A DNA stretch of 64,000 nucleotides from Druceiella hillmani (Eukaryota > Arthropoda > Insecta > Lepidoptera > Hepialidae): positions 14,723,501 to 14,787,500 of the forward strand of contig JAYKKI010000009.1 in assembly GCA_039881145.1 (NCBI GenBank), read 5' to 3'. Positions within the stretch are counted from its first letter, which is position 1. Every line of letters starts with the position of its first letter. A program made the translations under genes and the position numbers. Shown piece by piece: positions 41,140-55,707 of the stretch. The notes below the pieces were generated by a model, which saw only the letters and a program-made list of their open reading frames with translations, had not been told where the DNA came from and did no database searches.

Positions 41140-41660
41140 TAACGCACAACTTCACACAGGTTTTGATATCTGTTTGTACAAAAGTATCTTCTTGTAGACG
41201 TATAGTGGCATTTATTTGCACTTAAATCCGGGCTAGGCTTTTCATTTAATATTTGCATCAAGTATGATACCAAAATATTTCGCTGTATATTCATATTAAA
41301 TCGGGATATTCCATATTCTAACTGGGTAATGTTGGGTACTTTTATTTGTGCAGTCAATATGAACGGACTCGGTTTGATCCTATTTGATTCCCGACTTTTT
41401 GCCCCGACTGTAGATTTGGTCTAGACAAGTTAGTAGTTTTTTACCGCTTCTTTGTGACTGTTTTTAATTGATAGAATTGCCGTGCCATCAGCGAAGGTAA
41501 ACATCTTGATTCTGGCCAAGAATGTCTCTGATATATGGTAGTATAAATCTGATCTAAAACCCGCTGCTCCTCTAAAGTATTGTGTTGGGACTAATTTTCC
41601 TTCTGCTATTATTGGTTATAGTCTTGTCCGTGTAAGTTTTTCGTGGACGTTGAATATTAC
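41140..41660 (-). pseudogene. Jockey-like LINE relic, reverse transcriptase core
   Basis: On the minus strand, translation from about 41660 down gives VIFNVHEKLTRTR, then IIAEGKLVPTQYFRG. Then comes RSDLYYHISETFLARIKMFT followed by FADGTAILSIKN, and after two stops SNRIKPSPFILTAQIKVPNI. The FADG tetrapeptide (41484-41495) occupies the place of the catalytic F/YADD box, with the second aspartate changed to glycine, which would abolish polymerase activity. The following ILTAQIKVPNI corresponds to the conserved stretch after the thumb start in jockey elements. The 72-codon frame at 41139-41357 is the tail of this relic. In-frame stops and the altered catalytic residue show it is dead. It covers a different part of pol from the relic at 21.6-21.9 kb. 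Confidence 0.75.
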
Positions 41661-44600
41661 ACGGAGTAATAATGTGAGTCTAAATAAAGCTTCTTCACAT
41701 TATGGTTTTCCTGGTTGTATCGTCCATAATTTGTGGATACATAAGCGTCTAAATGAAGGATTGATAGGGAGGATTATTTTATATGCTTTATATAAGTGAA
41801 ATGTTTGGGGTAAATATTTAACCGTAGATCACAACCACAAACCTTTGCTACAAAGGCTACAAAAGTTGCTTTACTTCTGAATTTGGCTAGCCAATTTCGT
41901 TAGTTATATTGAAATAGTAATGGCGCTGTTGCAGAAAGAAATTTAATATATATTGAACTACCGCCTTCCTTCAATAACTTTCCGAAGCGGAAACCGTGAC
42001 AGTAAAATATAGCTTCTGTCAAACTTACTCCTATCAAGATGGAAGATACCTTCTTTGCAAAAGGTATTTGGCAAGGAGTATAAACTCGCAATGAAAATAC
42101 GAATATTCAAACAAAATACAAATAAATTAAAACAAGAAAAACATGAAATCCTTTTTCGCATTTTGAGCAAATAATTAATCTCTTCAAAACTTTCCCTTTA
42201 AATTTGTTGCGAAAATTTCTTTTGTTTTTCTCACTACGGTAGATACCCCGTATATATTCATTTCTTTCTATTCAATTAACGGGTAAAATAGCTTTTCCAG
42301 TTTCCTCACCGTTCACTTTAAACTCATTTGCACACTCTGCATGACTTATTCGGGATATTTTATGCCTTATTATGTCTTTTTTTTGACGAGAAAAGTTTAT
42401 TTGACATATGGAATAGTACCAAGCAGGACCAGTGCCACTTATCATTTGCGCAGTTTTGTTTTATGGGTTCCGAAATTTTCTTGCGAGAGGATTCTGCGCG
42501 GAGCGCTTTGTCAAGTTTAAAAACCTTATCAAAAAGTTAAGTTATAATTTTAACTTTCTTTAATGTTTTTTGTGTTTAGCGGGCGGCAATTTTGACTCTG
42601 TTCTTATTTAAATGTCGACTGACGTAAAAGGCGTTGAAGTATGCACCTGGCTATTTGAAAACATGTCGACTTTTCGCTAAGCGCGCAGTGAACAAAGTAA
42701 ATGGTCATTTTCTGATATTTTGTATATTAAATATTTTAAAGACTGTGAGCTAGCAATTTAATTTATAATAAATGCAATTTTTGTGTTCAACAAGAAATTG
42801 AATATTTTAAAGTTTTGATTTTATTCGTGTAACTGATAACATTTAGAGTCAAAAAGAAATAAAAATATGTTTTTCTTTCCTAAACTTTCTCTCAGACTCT
42901 GACTAATTATCTTCGTACTGTGCGCGGTAATTCTATTTGATCTAACATACTATTCGATTTGTGGATTGTTTGACGTTTTTCTCATTTATTTACTATTTAT
43001 ACTTAAAATATAATGAAGTATATAACAGAAGGATTTCTCACCATTTCTTATTACTCGTTTTTTATTTATGCCTATATAACTAATGCAGAACTGGGAAGTA
43101 TTTTCCTATAAAATAAGTAATAGATCTGTGTATTTTAACGTATTTCTCTCAGTATTACTTAGAGAAGGAAAGGGTCGTAAATATAATCTACAACAGGAGC
43201 AATATATCCCGACTTCCTTTAGCCGCTTTTAGCCGTGTTCTGCTACTGGCACCGCCGCAATTTTTTTAATTGAAATTTACTTGAGGATTTTATTAGATAT
43301 TTACATCGATTTGTGAATGAGTAGTCGTAAGATCTTCTTATACGACTTTAGTACAATCTATGAGCTTACACTTAGTCTATTCTATCCGTCCCTGCCTTTA
43401 ACCTCTTATTATAATCTTACAAATCGAGGTTTAGATCACCCAAGGAGTTTCATATTTGTCACGTGTACACGATTTTATTTATATATACACAAGTTACAAA
43501 TTTGCGTATTTTATTAACTTAATTTCTACACAAAATTATATTAAAGAAAGACATAGTATTTAATATGCTTGCAGGAAGTCAATAGTACAATACCTAATAA
43601 TATAAACTACGCACCTTTCAATTTTCTATTACTTTCTCAATTTTGAAACTTCATTATAAAGGAAAATATAAAATAATTCCATTTACAAAATCTATACCTA
43701 CAACTTTATTAATGCTCACTACAAATTTCAGCTAATTTGAAAAATTCATTAAAATATTGAAATAATAAATTAATTGTTTGAAAAGAACGGAGCGGTATTA
43801 ATATAGAAAAAGTATTTGAAAAGTATTCAGTGACAAAAGTCGTTCGCTTTTTTAATTTGAAAAAAAAATTATCCAGTTAAACCGGATGCCGGACCACTTA
43901 ATAAATAATTAAACATACTAAATTACCACTCATTACAGAAAAATTGTAATAACACTTTCATCGTCGGTCACTTCCATTGAACGAAACATAACAAAGAAAA
44001 TACAGGCCGGAAATAATTTGCAGTCCCACTCATGACCGAGTACAAATGTCTCTGCCGAGCAAAACAATATAAGGAATACATTACATTTATGACCAACGGC
44101 CCTAGATGCTAAGACTCCACTCGCACCGTTCTGTCCTCCAACAGTTAGCGATATTGTGTCCATCCTCTCATGCCCCTCTCACTTCAATGCATCCAATATC
44201 CCCCCTATCATTACTCTTGGCCTTCCTTTCCTAGCTATATCCACGATATTGTCGGACGCTGTTACAAATTGAGTTATAAAATTGACAGGCATCGATGCTG
44301 AGTACGCATGGAGAGTGGGAATTAGTTGGAACTTAGATATAATTTTGATAATGCCAAGCTAATTTTTTCATGCTATTAAAATAACAAATGCTTATTGTAA
44401 GGAACTAGCAGATAAAAATTGAAAGTGGTCAGTTATAATCCTTTAGAAATATAAATTATAAATTACAAGGACAAAATCGTGAGACACTTGCGTGAAATGA
44501 TTGATTTTGGATGCTAATTTTTTACTTACTATAGTATAGAGTGCATAGAGAAAATTAGTCAAGCATAAGTGAAATTTGCGCTACGAGGGTTTCCTACACA

Positions 44601-47600
44601 TGTAGATATTTATAAACATTTAAAGGTACGTGCTATTCCTATTAAACTATTTACAAAATTTTAATTTTTGAACGAAAGTATATTGTCTACTACAACTTTC
44701 TCAGTCGCATGTTTAAAAAAATATTTTTGTATATGTTATAAGTACAAATTAACGTTTTCGTATCATATTTATTTGTACTATGAGACCTTGCTTGTTGTCA
44801 AATTTCATAATTCTAGGTTAATCTTTTAGGTTTTTATTTATTCACTCTTTTCAAAAACTGCGCCATAAATAACCCTATTTTTAGGGTTCTTCTTGATTGC
44901 GTTGACTTAGCAGCATGTTTTACTGTTCCAAAGGACCATAGACCTTAGTATTTGATATTAATTTATGCGTGATATAATAATTGAAAGGTGGTTCCAAAAT
45001 CCCTAACAAAATTTTTGTTCGGTTACATACAATTCTTCTCTTGGTGATGCGTCATCCAGTGTGTTAGTCAAGCAATAAAGGGAATACAATTTTAACCGAC
45101 TAAGAAGCACAAGTTTGTGGTTTTTTCTGTAATTTTGTTATATTTAATACATTAACTAATTGTATTTAACAGTTCCAACCATTAACGTGTTCTTTGGATT
45201 TCGCGAAAATAAAAATCGTTGAGATAAGTGATTATGGGGAATAAATTAAATAGTACATCCATTTTTACTTCACCGATATTGATTGATGAATTTGGAAGTT
45301 AACTGCTTTTATCTTGTAACATATTGGTTGAAAATGAGCAGGACACGCCTTTGATTGAAAATGAGCAGGGGCCTTCAAAGGTCAGAAATATTTGTAATAG
45401 CTTGAAATTATTTGTACATAAAAAAATTATGTAATTCCAAGATTTGAAATTTACACAAATATTAAATTTAGGCGTCTCCTCATATTTCTCTACTACGTGG
45501 CATTTTTTTGCAACTGTCATATCATCATCCCTAATTTGGTAGAGATATGTGAAATTGTAAAATGCAGATAGGAATGTGTTGTAATCCGTTAGTTTAATTA
45601 TGATAAAAAATAATATTCTATATTCCTTTTTTTCTAAATTTTGCCAAAAATTGTTCTTTTTGCATAAATTAAAATAATTATAGAATATGCGTTACGTATA
45701 TTAAAATAACATTGAAGATTATTTGATGTAACGTATTTTAAAATTACGAAGGAAATGCGATTAAAATTCATAACATTCCTACAAATTTATTTCTCATCTT
45801 ACCTATGCTTTTCTTAATAACATTTCTTATTCGAATTTAACTTTTAGTCCCATGTTTCTTAGTTCAGTTTTGAACTGAATTATTCTAATTGGCCTTAATA
45901 GCAATGATGACCTCGAACTACGAATTAATTATCCATAAGTTTAAAAATATCTTACCGAATTTTCAGTTGGAACTCTTTTTTGGTGGCAACAGTCCGAAGC
46001 CATGCAAATGTTTGTAAAGACGAAAAATTCTTCATTATTTGTGTGATATAAATATACGAATCAACGCAAAAAGGTCACATAGCTTTTACAAGAATGACAT
46101 AGATTTCACAATTATTTATTCACTTTCCGTAACGTATCGTTGGTTAATATAGATGAAAACTTGTACCTATACGGTTTTCTTGATAGCATTAACACCTATT
46201 CAAATTCTTGTATACTTCGTTCTGAACTAATTTATGCTAAAATAATTTATACTAGGATTAAAATGATATATTTTGCAGTTATTTTGTAATTCACTGATTT
46301 CTACGATATTAAAAATGAAAAAAATTACATTAGTATTATATAAATGGTTATTAATAAATTGTTCATAAAATAGCGAATCCATTATAATCACATTACAATG
46401 GATTCGTTGAAATTTTTGAATAGAGCATAAAAATATTACGGTTTTGACTTCCGTGTTTGTTAATTTGAAACATTTAATAAAAGTTCCACCAATTATCTAT
46501 GTTGTTTAATAGCTTTAAAATTGTTCAGTGGTACCTAAAACTAATATGCGAAGTTGAAACAAAAATTGACAATTGTGAATAACAATGAAATTAAATAAGT
46601 TATTATTATCATTGGTCATGCTAACAATTATCAAAATATACTTAAAAGGCATATTAGCCACCTAGGGTAGAAAGAGATAGTAACTTTCAGTGCCTCATAA
46701 AAGTTTGTTTTTGAAGTTGAATATTCTATTTTTTAAATATTTATTGAATTTACAATATTCAGCGATTTGTGAGAGATTTAAATTCAGCCATAATATGAAA
46801 GTTTACGCAAATAGGAACCTAAGTAATGAAAGGGTAATCAATAATTTTCACTGCCTTAGCTTGATACACAAATGTCGGGTAATATCTAAAAAAAATACGC
46901 TCTGTTTTCCATTTGATCAGTTATTTGGATAGAAAAACACACTATCATCAAACCTAGGTTCAGCTGGCGATGTGATTGTTTCATCAACTATCAACGAATT
47001 TATTTCGTCTGCAATCACGGTTGCTCTATTGTTATCTCTTGGGGAGTTCCTTTATACATTTTCAGAGTTCATCATCAAACATTGACATATTCATGCGAGA
47101 TCAATTTCGGGTATACTCTTATCACTGAAAAAAAAAAATTAAAATTGGATTACATATGACTGACGATATTTTATATATAAAAACATTTTAATTGAGAGCT
47201 AGCTTCTAAAAAAGGAAATAACATTATCGTAGTTTGAAAAAGTTATGGCTGGAAAAGTGTATAATAAGAATAACAAACAATTATAACGAAACGAAATATC
47301 GCCGCATTTATTTACGCATAAATAAAGTGAAAATGTGGCACAATGTAGATAGAAAAATCACAAATTTATCAAAATGTATGACATGAAACATGCTGTACAA
47401 TAATAAAAGAGAAAAGGTAAGATTAAAAAAATAATGGGAAGATATTCTTCTACGAAATGTAAACTAATTGGGTGAGAAAGTCTAACTAAAGGATAGGGGA
47501 GAAAAAAAATTGGGGCGACCTAGTTCAAAAATGCTAACGTTATAGTGCATCAAAGATCAACAAACTATTTAAAACCAATAATGAACAGGAAAAATAATAA

Positions 47601-47616
47601 TCCTTTTATTTTATTG

Positions 47617-47618
<2 letters not shown>
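41661..47618. other. AT-rich non-coding DNA, small repeats only
   Basis: A 15-bp repeat TTGAAAATGAGCAGG occurs at 45328-45342 and 45355-45369. A 10-bp inverted repeat CGAATCCATT/AATGGATTCG lies at 46374-46383 and 46397-46406. About 42400-42700 and 43950-44300 are less AT-rich. The 76-codon minus-strand frame at 43933-44163 begins just after an in-frame TGA and has no recognisable domain. No gene is called. Confidence 0.45.

Positions 47619-47655
<37 letters not shown>
47619..47655. repeat. (AT)n microsatellite
   Basis: This is an uninterrupted AT run of about 37 bp. Confidence 0.97.
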
Positions 47656-47658
<3 letters not shown>

Positions 47659-50600
47659 TATTTCCTTCCGTAACTACTAGGAAACCGAAGCACAAATGCG
47701 TCGTCGAAAGCTCATCTCCTATCACAAATTATTATTATTCACAGGACATTTTAACAAATTTTCTAGGACTTACCAATAAATTGACTAACCCCTTTATAAC
47801 TCACAAGTTTAAAGCGAGTCGAGATCGTTTGCCACAGAACGTTCTTACGATCGTTAATAATTTAATCGATAACTGCGATACTGGGGCTGCTCATTCCAAA
47901 AACGCTTTGATTAATTTAAATTCTATGTTCGGAAGTTAGAATTAATATTGGCTCCAAGGAATTCCTTAATCGGGAAGTTTAGGAGGAGATATTTCTTTTT
48001 TTGTCTTTAAATGTTGTTAAAAATATATGTACATTACTGGAGATTAAACAACTTTAGGAATGTGTACTATTATTAGACAATTACATAATAAAACATTACG
48101 CGTACAATGTTAGAATTGAAAATCTTTACGATTTTATTTTTTGCAAATAGTTAATTTTTGGTCATGGCTTTAAAAGTATTTTTTTTAATTTTTGCGCATT
48201 TAAAATATTGACATTTGTTTTATTACCGAAAATAACTTTGAACTTGATTTTTGTAATAAATAAAACGATTTTCAAACGATGCTTCTTTGGGTGCAGTATT
48301 GTGATCAGTTTTTCATTAAATCTTCTGATTATTCCATCCATACATCCAAACAATCTAGTTAGAGGCAAGACGTTTTATAGTTTTATAGTGAACACACAAA
48401 TACTTTAGAGAAATAAAAACTGGAATATGATAAACCTCCCCGATAGTTGCGTCTATCATTTTCCACGAAACGTGTTTCATATCTCATTTCGTTGATGGTT
48501 AAGTTAGATTAGGATACACATATACACATAAATAGGTTTACATTATCATGAAAATTCATACATAGTTTTCATCAATGTGAAAATTATACTAAGGGAATTT
48601 TTTTCTCAAACAGTTTGAGCTCAATTGCAATGATTTTCTTTTTTATCTTGAACTGTATTTCATGTCGATTGTGCTATCAATGATAAGTTGGTTGTTAATT
48701 TCCAATTATTGTTTTAAAATTTTAGATCATGAAAAATTATTTTTTTGCTTTCTCAATTTTTATGTTAATTTAATAACTATAATGACTTTTTTAAGTAGTA
48801 AAGTTATTTCTTTTTAAGTATCACCAAAATAAATTAAGTTTTTGTTAATTTAATTGTCAATCTGCTTCACATTTTCCTGTTTAAGTATTAGTTAAGAACT
48901 TCCCTCTAGTACGATTATATCCCTTACATAATTCTGTTTCTAATTATTATAAGCGTTGTGACGATGATTGAAAAAGAACTATATCCTCTATAAATCGTAA
49001 GTCAATTATTCATCTATTATTAGCGCCTAAATCATACTTTTCGTTTGTATATTCCCAACACAACCTAGAGATTTAAAAAAGGGTCAGATTTAAAAAAAAT
49101 CCTCTTGCTGCTATTTTGACTGGAATATTAAAGTGAGCAATATTAATCTATTCAGTATTATATATAGATTTATTAAACTATTGATATAAATTCTAATTAC
49201 TTTCTACTTCTTTTCGAAGTTGGCGTAAAATTTCATGTTTCTCCGATACATGTTTATATACATATACATATAGCGACAGATACATATAGCGACGTCTTCA
49301 AAATCTATCAAATAGCTGTTATCCAACCAAGACGGAATTTATATTTTTATGTGTTGCAAAACGTTTGATTAGCGACAAACTAGTACCCATCGTTAAGTCT
49401 AGTTAAGGCTTAAGCGACAGTTAATATAACACCATTATTTTACAGCGCGGCATAGTTTTAAAATACTATTCGTACAAATATCCCAGTAATTTTATATCAC
49501 TTTTTAGTTTTTGGGTTGTTATTTTGTTTGCTATAAATTTAACGTGTATAATTTCCCTTAATTTTCGTGTCATTTTCTTGCAGTAGTAACTTTGGCCTAA
49601 CCATAAATGATCTTAAAATTTTAATATTAACTTTTTAGATTTGGTTTACGATTCTTCAGTTTATATGTCCATCCATCACATTAAACATTTTAAATTACTA
49701 TATTATAAGTAATTGATACTTTTTCCTGAAAATAAAACTACTCACAACTGCGCAGAGGAGTTAAGTAATTAAAACAAACTATTATTATTATAAAGAAAAC
49801 ATTTTCCGTAATTTAACCCGTTTTCAATATTCAAATTACTTCACATTTTTGTAGACACACCTACGATTAATTTCTTGGCAATTTTTTATTCTCCCGAGTT
49901 ACAGGGAAAATTAAAGTCATATGCAATTTTACTTGCTTAAAAAACATGCGTTGTCTCATAGATCTAATAAATTTTCTAAACTGTTACCTAATTTAACAGG
50001 GTGTTTCCTGCTACGATGAACTTTAACGTTTTTTCTACTCAATTAACTATTCAAGATAAGGTTGTAAAGTTGCTGAGTTGTTCATGATTGATAACGGCAG
50101 CCGTTATTGTTATTAGTTTAAATAATGTTTGGTTGTAATCCACTGACTGGCAATTAGAGTTGTAACGGAGGGTCGCTTCTGATTACGCAAATATGAAAGT
50201 TCAGCAACAGTTAAAACATTCGCTTCTGGTGCAGTCTGTGCATATTTTATAGCGGATCTATAACGGATGGTCAGCGTATTTATTTTTTTTACGTTGCGTG
50301 GGGTAATGAGCAATACGATGAGGCGATAGGTTGTGACTCGTCGATTGATTTATTTTGAATTAGTGTATGTCACTCAATAATCAATATTATAGAGAAAGAG
50401 CATTTTCTGTTTCATTTTGTTCATTCAATGCGTAATAATTGCCCGTTGCGTAAGGCATTCTATATTGTATTTCCATGTTTTATAACTTTTACATAATTTT
50501 ACGTTTGTTGGTACACTACTACAAAAAATATTCCGTACTGTGTGTTATATAAGACGTGATAGTAGTTGAAGGAAAGTTTAAACAGATGTAAAGGTACTCA

Positions 50601-50888
50601 TTCCAACAATCTAAATTAAGTGCGGTATAAGACTATCCAACTACATAGGTAATCCAGATATTCATTTTTTGTTCAACACAGATATTATTATTATAATTAT
50701 ATATTTATTTTATATTCATATAACATGTATTTTATTTCACATATTTTTAACAGACTTAAAAGAAGGAGAAGGTTATGTGTGTGCATAATTTTTTTTTGTA
50801 TGAACACCGATTGCTTTGAGATTTCTGCACTGATTCGCGTGATTATTTTTTGTTTCAAAGTATATATTAGTGAGGTGATCTTATATAT
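47656..50888. other. AT-rich non-coding DNA, nothing recognised
   Basis: Short frames near 48.16-48.41 kb on both strands and at 50.11 kb have no motifs. About 50090-50340 is slightly GC-richer. No repeat or RNA gene was recognised. Confidence 0.5.
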
Positions 50889-51100
50889 GGTGATAATCTG
50901 ATGATGGGGTTTAGAAATGGATAATGGGACTCCTTAACGGATGGTAGTAAATCAATGTGATTCAAGATATTTACTGTTGGAAGTTATTGCTTTACAAAGT
51001 AACTACACCATAATCTGGGTCAGGGCTTGATGATGACTTAAGAGATGGTAGTAAATCAACCGTTATTTAAGATATTTGCTTCCGGTAGTTGAACAAAGTT
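50889..51100 (+). repeat. Diverged tandem duplication, 104-bp period
   Basis: ATAATCTG, a GATGATG word, and GATGGTAGTAAATCAA followed by a diverged ...AAGATATTT... appear in the same order in both halves. GATGGTAGTAAATCAA starts at 50940 and at 51044. The copies differ at many positions, so the duplication is old. Confidence 0.7.
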
Positions 51101-52296
51101 TTGTACTCTATATCCGAGTAGTGGTAGCGGTGAGTAGTCAGCGACTAAAGCTAACCAATCGCCGCTACTACTATCGTTAGTTTCTGCGTATTGTTGATAA
51201 CCAACTTTAGACAAAGAGGAAATTATTTGAATACTAGCTTTTTCCCGCCACTTTTAATAAGTAAATATACAAGGTTCTAAGTAAGAAAATAATTGAATGT
51301 TAGTAATAGTGTAATGATTTATAATATCATTAACCACTAAACATTTCTATACATTTGGACCAACGATACGAAATGAAATTATTTCATGAGATTACCAAAT
51401 ACAAGGTTGAAACAGAATGAATTAGAATTTTATCTATAAAAGAAAACTACACTTTGTTTGCTTGTCCTCAGTCTAAGGGAAATAAATCAAATCATATTAT
51501 TCAGTATTATGTTTTAAATATTAATTATTTTGGTAACACTTATTACATTAATACCTACCTACACATGGATGTAACTTACTGTTCATGTAGGATTTCCTTT
51601 CATTTTTAAATAAAAAATAACTTTGGTTACTATTGCACATTTTGAATAGTCAACATGTTCAATATCTTTAATGTGTGCAATGTTAGTAGCTTAATTGACA
51701 CTCGCCGGTCGAATATCAAAATACAGATGTCGTTCGTAATATAATTTCTAGTCAAAATTCATCCCAGAGGAATGATGTTAACCGAATAAGCTAATGTAAA
51801 ACATTAATTTTTCAACAGAAGGAATTTTATTTTACAATTTTATGTAATATTTTTTTCCCATAAAATAAAGTGTAATGATAAAAATGAATATGGGTAATTA
51901 CTGCAATGTTTTCATTGACGTATCATACCATTATTTTTCTAAGTAATTTACAAAAGTTTTGATGCAAGTAGCGATGAGTTAGTTTGTTATTAAAGTTTTT
52001 AACTAAATTAATAAATGTTAAAACATTTTAACTGACAAATATTGTTAAAAACTTAAGTAAATTTCGAACTAGTAAATAATTTCTTTTAAAACATATCGAT
52101 CGTTAAGGGTCAAATACCATATTATTATTTTAGGAACAAATTTTTAAAATTTATCTTATAAATCTATCGCGTTAATCAATTACCACGTTAATCGTTATCT
52201 ATTATCAGGTTCATTGTTATACTAGACGCATCTAACAGTCTTCACCATACGATAACAGCAACTTAGTTAATGGTACGTGTAGGCTAGCCGTCTCAC
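51101..52296. other. AT-rich non-coding DNA, nothing recognised
   Basis: About 51110-51190 is GC-richer. No gene or repeat was recognised. Confidence 0.5.
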
Positions 52297-52466
52297 TTTA
52301 TAGGCGCGTCGCGTTCGCGGATTCACACCGACTCAATCGACGCTTGTGGCCCTATCTCACGCTAACTGCATTACCTTGATTGTATAACTTATTCATTCCG
52401 CGTTTTCCACAATACTTTTATCACCGAGCCTCCGACCCGGATTTTCTGGTCAGTCGGTGAGTAAGT
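52297..52466 (+). promoter_or_regulatory. Candidate promoter and first non-coding exon
   Basis: A GC-richer island in AT-rich DNA contains TTTATA (52297-52302). An initiator-like TTCACAC follows about 28 bp downstream (A at 52325). After 134 bp without any ATG comes TCG|GTGAGTAAGT, a close match to the 5' splice-site consensus, with the GT at 52457. This order fits a TATA promoter with an untranslated first exon of about 134 nt on the plus strand, for a gene whose other exons lie outside the window or are too short to see. Each signal is common by chance in a genome of this size, so the call is tentative. Confidence 0.25.
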
Positions 52467-55400
52467 ACTTAATTTTGAAAGAAAATACGCCGATTTCAGT
52501 TTCACTTCCTGTTTGTGTAGACATAAAACCTATTCGTTTATAGACGCATGTGTGTATGTCAAGGATTTATGCAAAAAGTACTTTAAGCTTGTAAGTATTC
52601 GCTTCGGTCTCTAGTTCCTTACAACGAGTACTGTATATATTCTATGTCCGCCTATGAGATCATAACTTGTTATTATAACGTAAAATATTCCAGAAACCCT
52701 TCTTTTCCAAGTAACCTTTAACAATTATTTCATCTAGTCTTATGCTAGATATTCTTATTCATTCTTTTGGCTTCTTTTGGAATGATTTTAGTAATTATAT
52801 ATGTAAAGTGGAAAATTTAGTTTGCTCGCAATAATCATCTATGATTCTGAAAAATCTTTTTGCATTAGCAAGCCCATACTTCGAGAAATATGTTGTCATA
52901 CCACGATTCATATAGGCAGAGCAGAGAATAATACAATAAAAGTCGTAAAACACTGTTTAAACGACGCAAGGTGGAGAGAGACTGCTTATTAACTGACGAA
53001 TCGTACCGAATATTTTCCCAAGTAGACCCTGTTGCTGATCATCGATTTCATTTGGCGAACGGTGGAAAGGCCGTTGGACAAAGCTGATAAAAAATATTTT
53101 AGCTTTGTGATGATGAATTTTATTTCAATATTTTCCTGACCAAATTTATATGCACAATACATCGAACCGAAATGAAGGTCATTATTACAAGGAAAAAAAA
53201 CTAATTTTTTTCTATAAACAACCGGAAGAATATGGCTTCAGCTTAAAAAGTCTTCATATAAATTTTTAGTACATTATGGAAATTAAAAGAATCTCCTTTT
53301 GCTTAATTTCTTCTTCGACTTGGCTTTAAATACATTCATCGTTTTCTTATTAGAGTTAGTTTAAAAAAAAATTATAAATTAATATTTTAATTCTTCTATT
53401 AAGAACTAAAAAATTACCTAGCGCTTTATGTTAAATGTTATTTTCAAAGTTCCACATATTCACATAAGACCCTATAATTTTGTCACATACTTTTTCCATC
53501 AGGTTTCTAACAATTTCAACAGACATGCGTGGACAATTTTGCTGATAGGTGTATTGGGTTAGATACAAATTTATGTAAACATAAACGATTTTATATGTTT
53601 TTAATATACCTTCCTAAATATATATAAGCCTCAATTGAGGCTGATTTGCTGCCCTCGATCTAGTTCAATAAGTTACATTCAATAAGTCTTCCGAAACGAA
53701 TTAAATTAAAAAACCCACCTCTTTACTTGTACGATTTGAACAATCTCAAAAAATATAGTAACTTGCACTTAGTTAAGAACATCCAACTAAAATCATTTAG
53801 GTGGTAACCGTATATCCACAATTTCAAAAGAAACAGGTTCGAGTCATTTCTTCACGCTTCCTTAATGTTGACATACACCAGTAGAGGTGACATAATTTTT
53901 ATGCTTGCCGACATTTTTGCTTCATTTACTTTACCCTAAGTTTTCTGACATAAAACCTAAAACATTCGCTCATAGCTAGGAATGTACATCATATTAAAGC
54001 AAATTGAACATAAAGTTCTAAATTTTGAAAAAAGATTTCCAAAATTATCTCATAATAGACGATGTCGAAACAAATCGCTCTTAATAAGCCTTAAACAAAC
54101 CTTGAAATAACCGAATAACAAAAGTTGAATCGCCCGTAATGTATTGCGGGCACACAGCAACATAATGAAGATGTTTACAAAATTTTATATCAACCGTAAA
54201 CATAATCCGTAATAAAAGAAATTACAGCAATATAAACGGAAGGCGCATTGGGAGCATGTCAGATTGTTATCAGTAAAATTGGCCCTCGTAATCAACGCGC
54301 AAATCAGATACAGGCCGCTGAAGTATACAGAGGTTAAGAAATTTTTGCAAAACTGCTAATGGCGTGCAGAATGAATATGTGGCTCTAAAGAAAAAGCTTA
54401 ACATGTGCAAAATATATCAGTCTGCTTACGGATGTCGGTCACTGTGGCAAACTGTTATTAGATACTTTGTATATATATGTACGTTAAACAAAAAAATAAT
54501 ATTAAAAAAATGAATAACAAATTTTGGTACGGTACTGTTATACCTATAAAAAGATAGATATATGAAAAATGTACAATACATTTTCTTATTACGTAAACTG
54601 TTCAATGATGGGTTAAACGTGAGAATTATCCTGTGAGAAAGTCTTTATCTTCGTTCTCTCTACATACGGTATGTTAAATCATTATAATTCAAGCCCCTAA
54701 TAAAGAATCATAGGATAAACTGAAATGATGATTTCGTAATTGAAACCAGCTGGAAAGGAATAATTAGATAATTTTTTAATAATATTCAATGATAATAGCC
54801 TTATAAAAAATATTGAAACCTTCGTTTGTTTTGTACAAATCTAACGATAATAGGCTTATTACAGGAATGTGACGAAACCGTAATCTGTTTTGTGGTACAT
54901 TTTAATTTAATGCTCGAATGAAAATAAATACGTAGAAACAAAACATTCCAATCTAAACACTCACACTATAAGGAACTCGTACTCTTAAGAATATTGAAAA
55001 GTTCAAACAATTAATTGACAAGTGTTCATATTAAACTATTACGATTAGTATTATTTCCAAAACCTGTTACAATTTTTCTCTGTAGTATTTTCTAAACTTT
55101 GCTATCGTAATTTTCCCAGAGTTCTTATGTGCATTCAGTTTTTTTTACGCCTTTCCATATTTTCAAGAATCATGTCTCGCAAAAAAAAATAGTGGGTGAG
55201 AGTATTTGACTTCAAAAGTATGAGAAATGAAATGACGTTTTGGAATACATTTTAAAAAACCGTTTTTATGAGGGCCCACTCTATGGATGTAGTAAAAAAA
55301 CATTTTTCCCTCAAAATTTGGTCTAAGAGAATGTTTATATAAAAAAATAAAAATTGTGAGTAAACTGTATGTACAGACATAAATAATCTACATACTCGGT

Positions 55401-55707
55401 ATGTATTATTATAGTTAATCTAAATAATATGTATGCAGTGACATAATTAATCTACCTAAACTTGTGAAATTTCTTTACGATTGGGCTTGACTAGAAATAA
55501 TTATTTTGCTGTGAACTGGAGATAGACAGACGGTCAGATAGATTCACAATCATAAAGGTTCAGTTTTCTCCACTCGACTATGGAAATCAAAAAAATATGT
55601 TACAGGAAACATCTTTTAGATTTACATGGAATATATATATCATCATTCTAGATTCATTCCTCCAAAATTAATATATTTTAAATAATAAAGATTTTACTAG
55701 GTTTTGA
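52467..55707. other. AT-rich non-coding DNA with one 16-bp palindrome
   Basis: AGCCTCAATTGAGGCT, a perfect 16-bp palindrome, lies at 53627-53642. About 54120-54330 is somewhat less AT-rich. No gene, RNA gene or mobile element was recognised. Confidence 0.5.

Noticed and set aside
43933..44163. 76-codon minus-strand frame with a balanced amino-acid composition
   Set aside because: It begins six codons after an in-frame stop and no family was recognised. Composition alone is not enough to call a gene.
53835..53850. GGTTCGAGTC, resembling the B box of a tRNA gene
   Set aside because: No A box or pairable acceptor and anticodon arms were found at the expected distance upstream or downstream.
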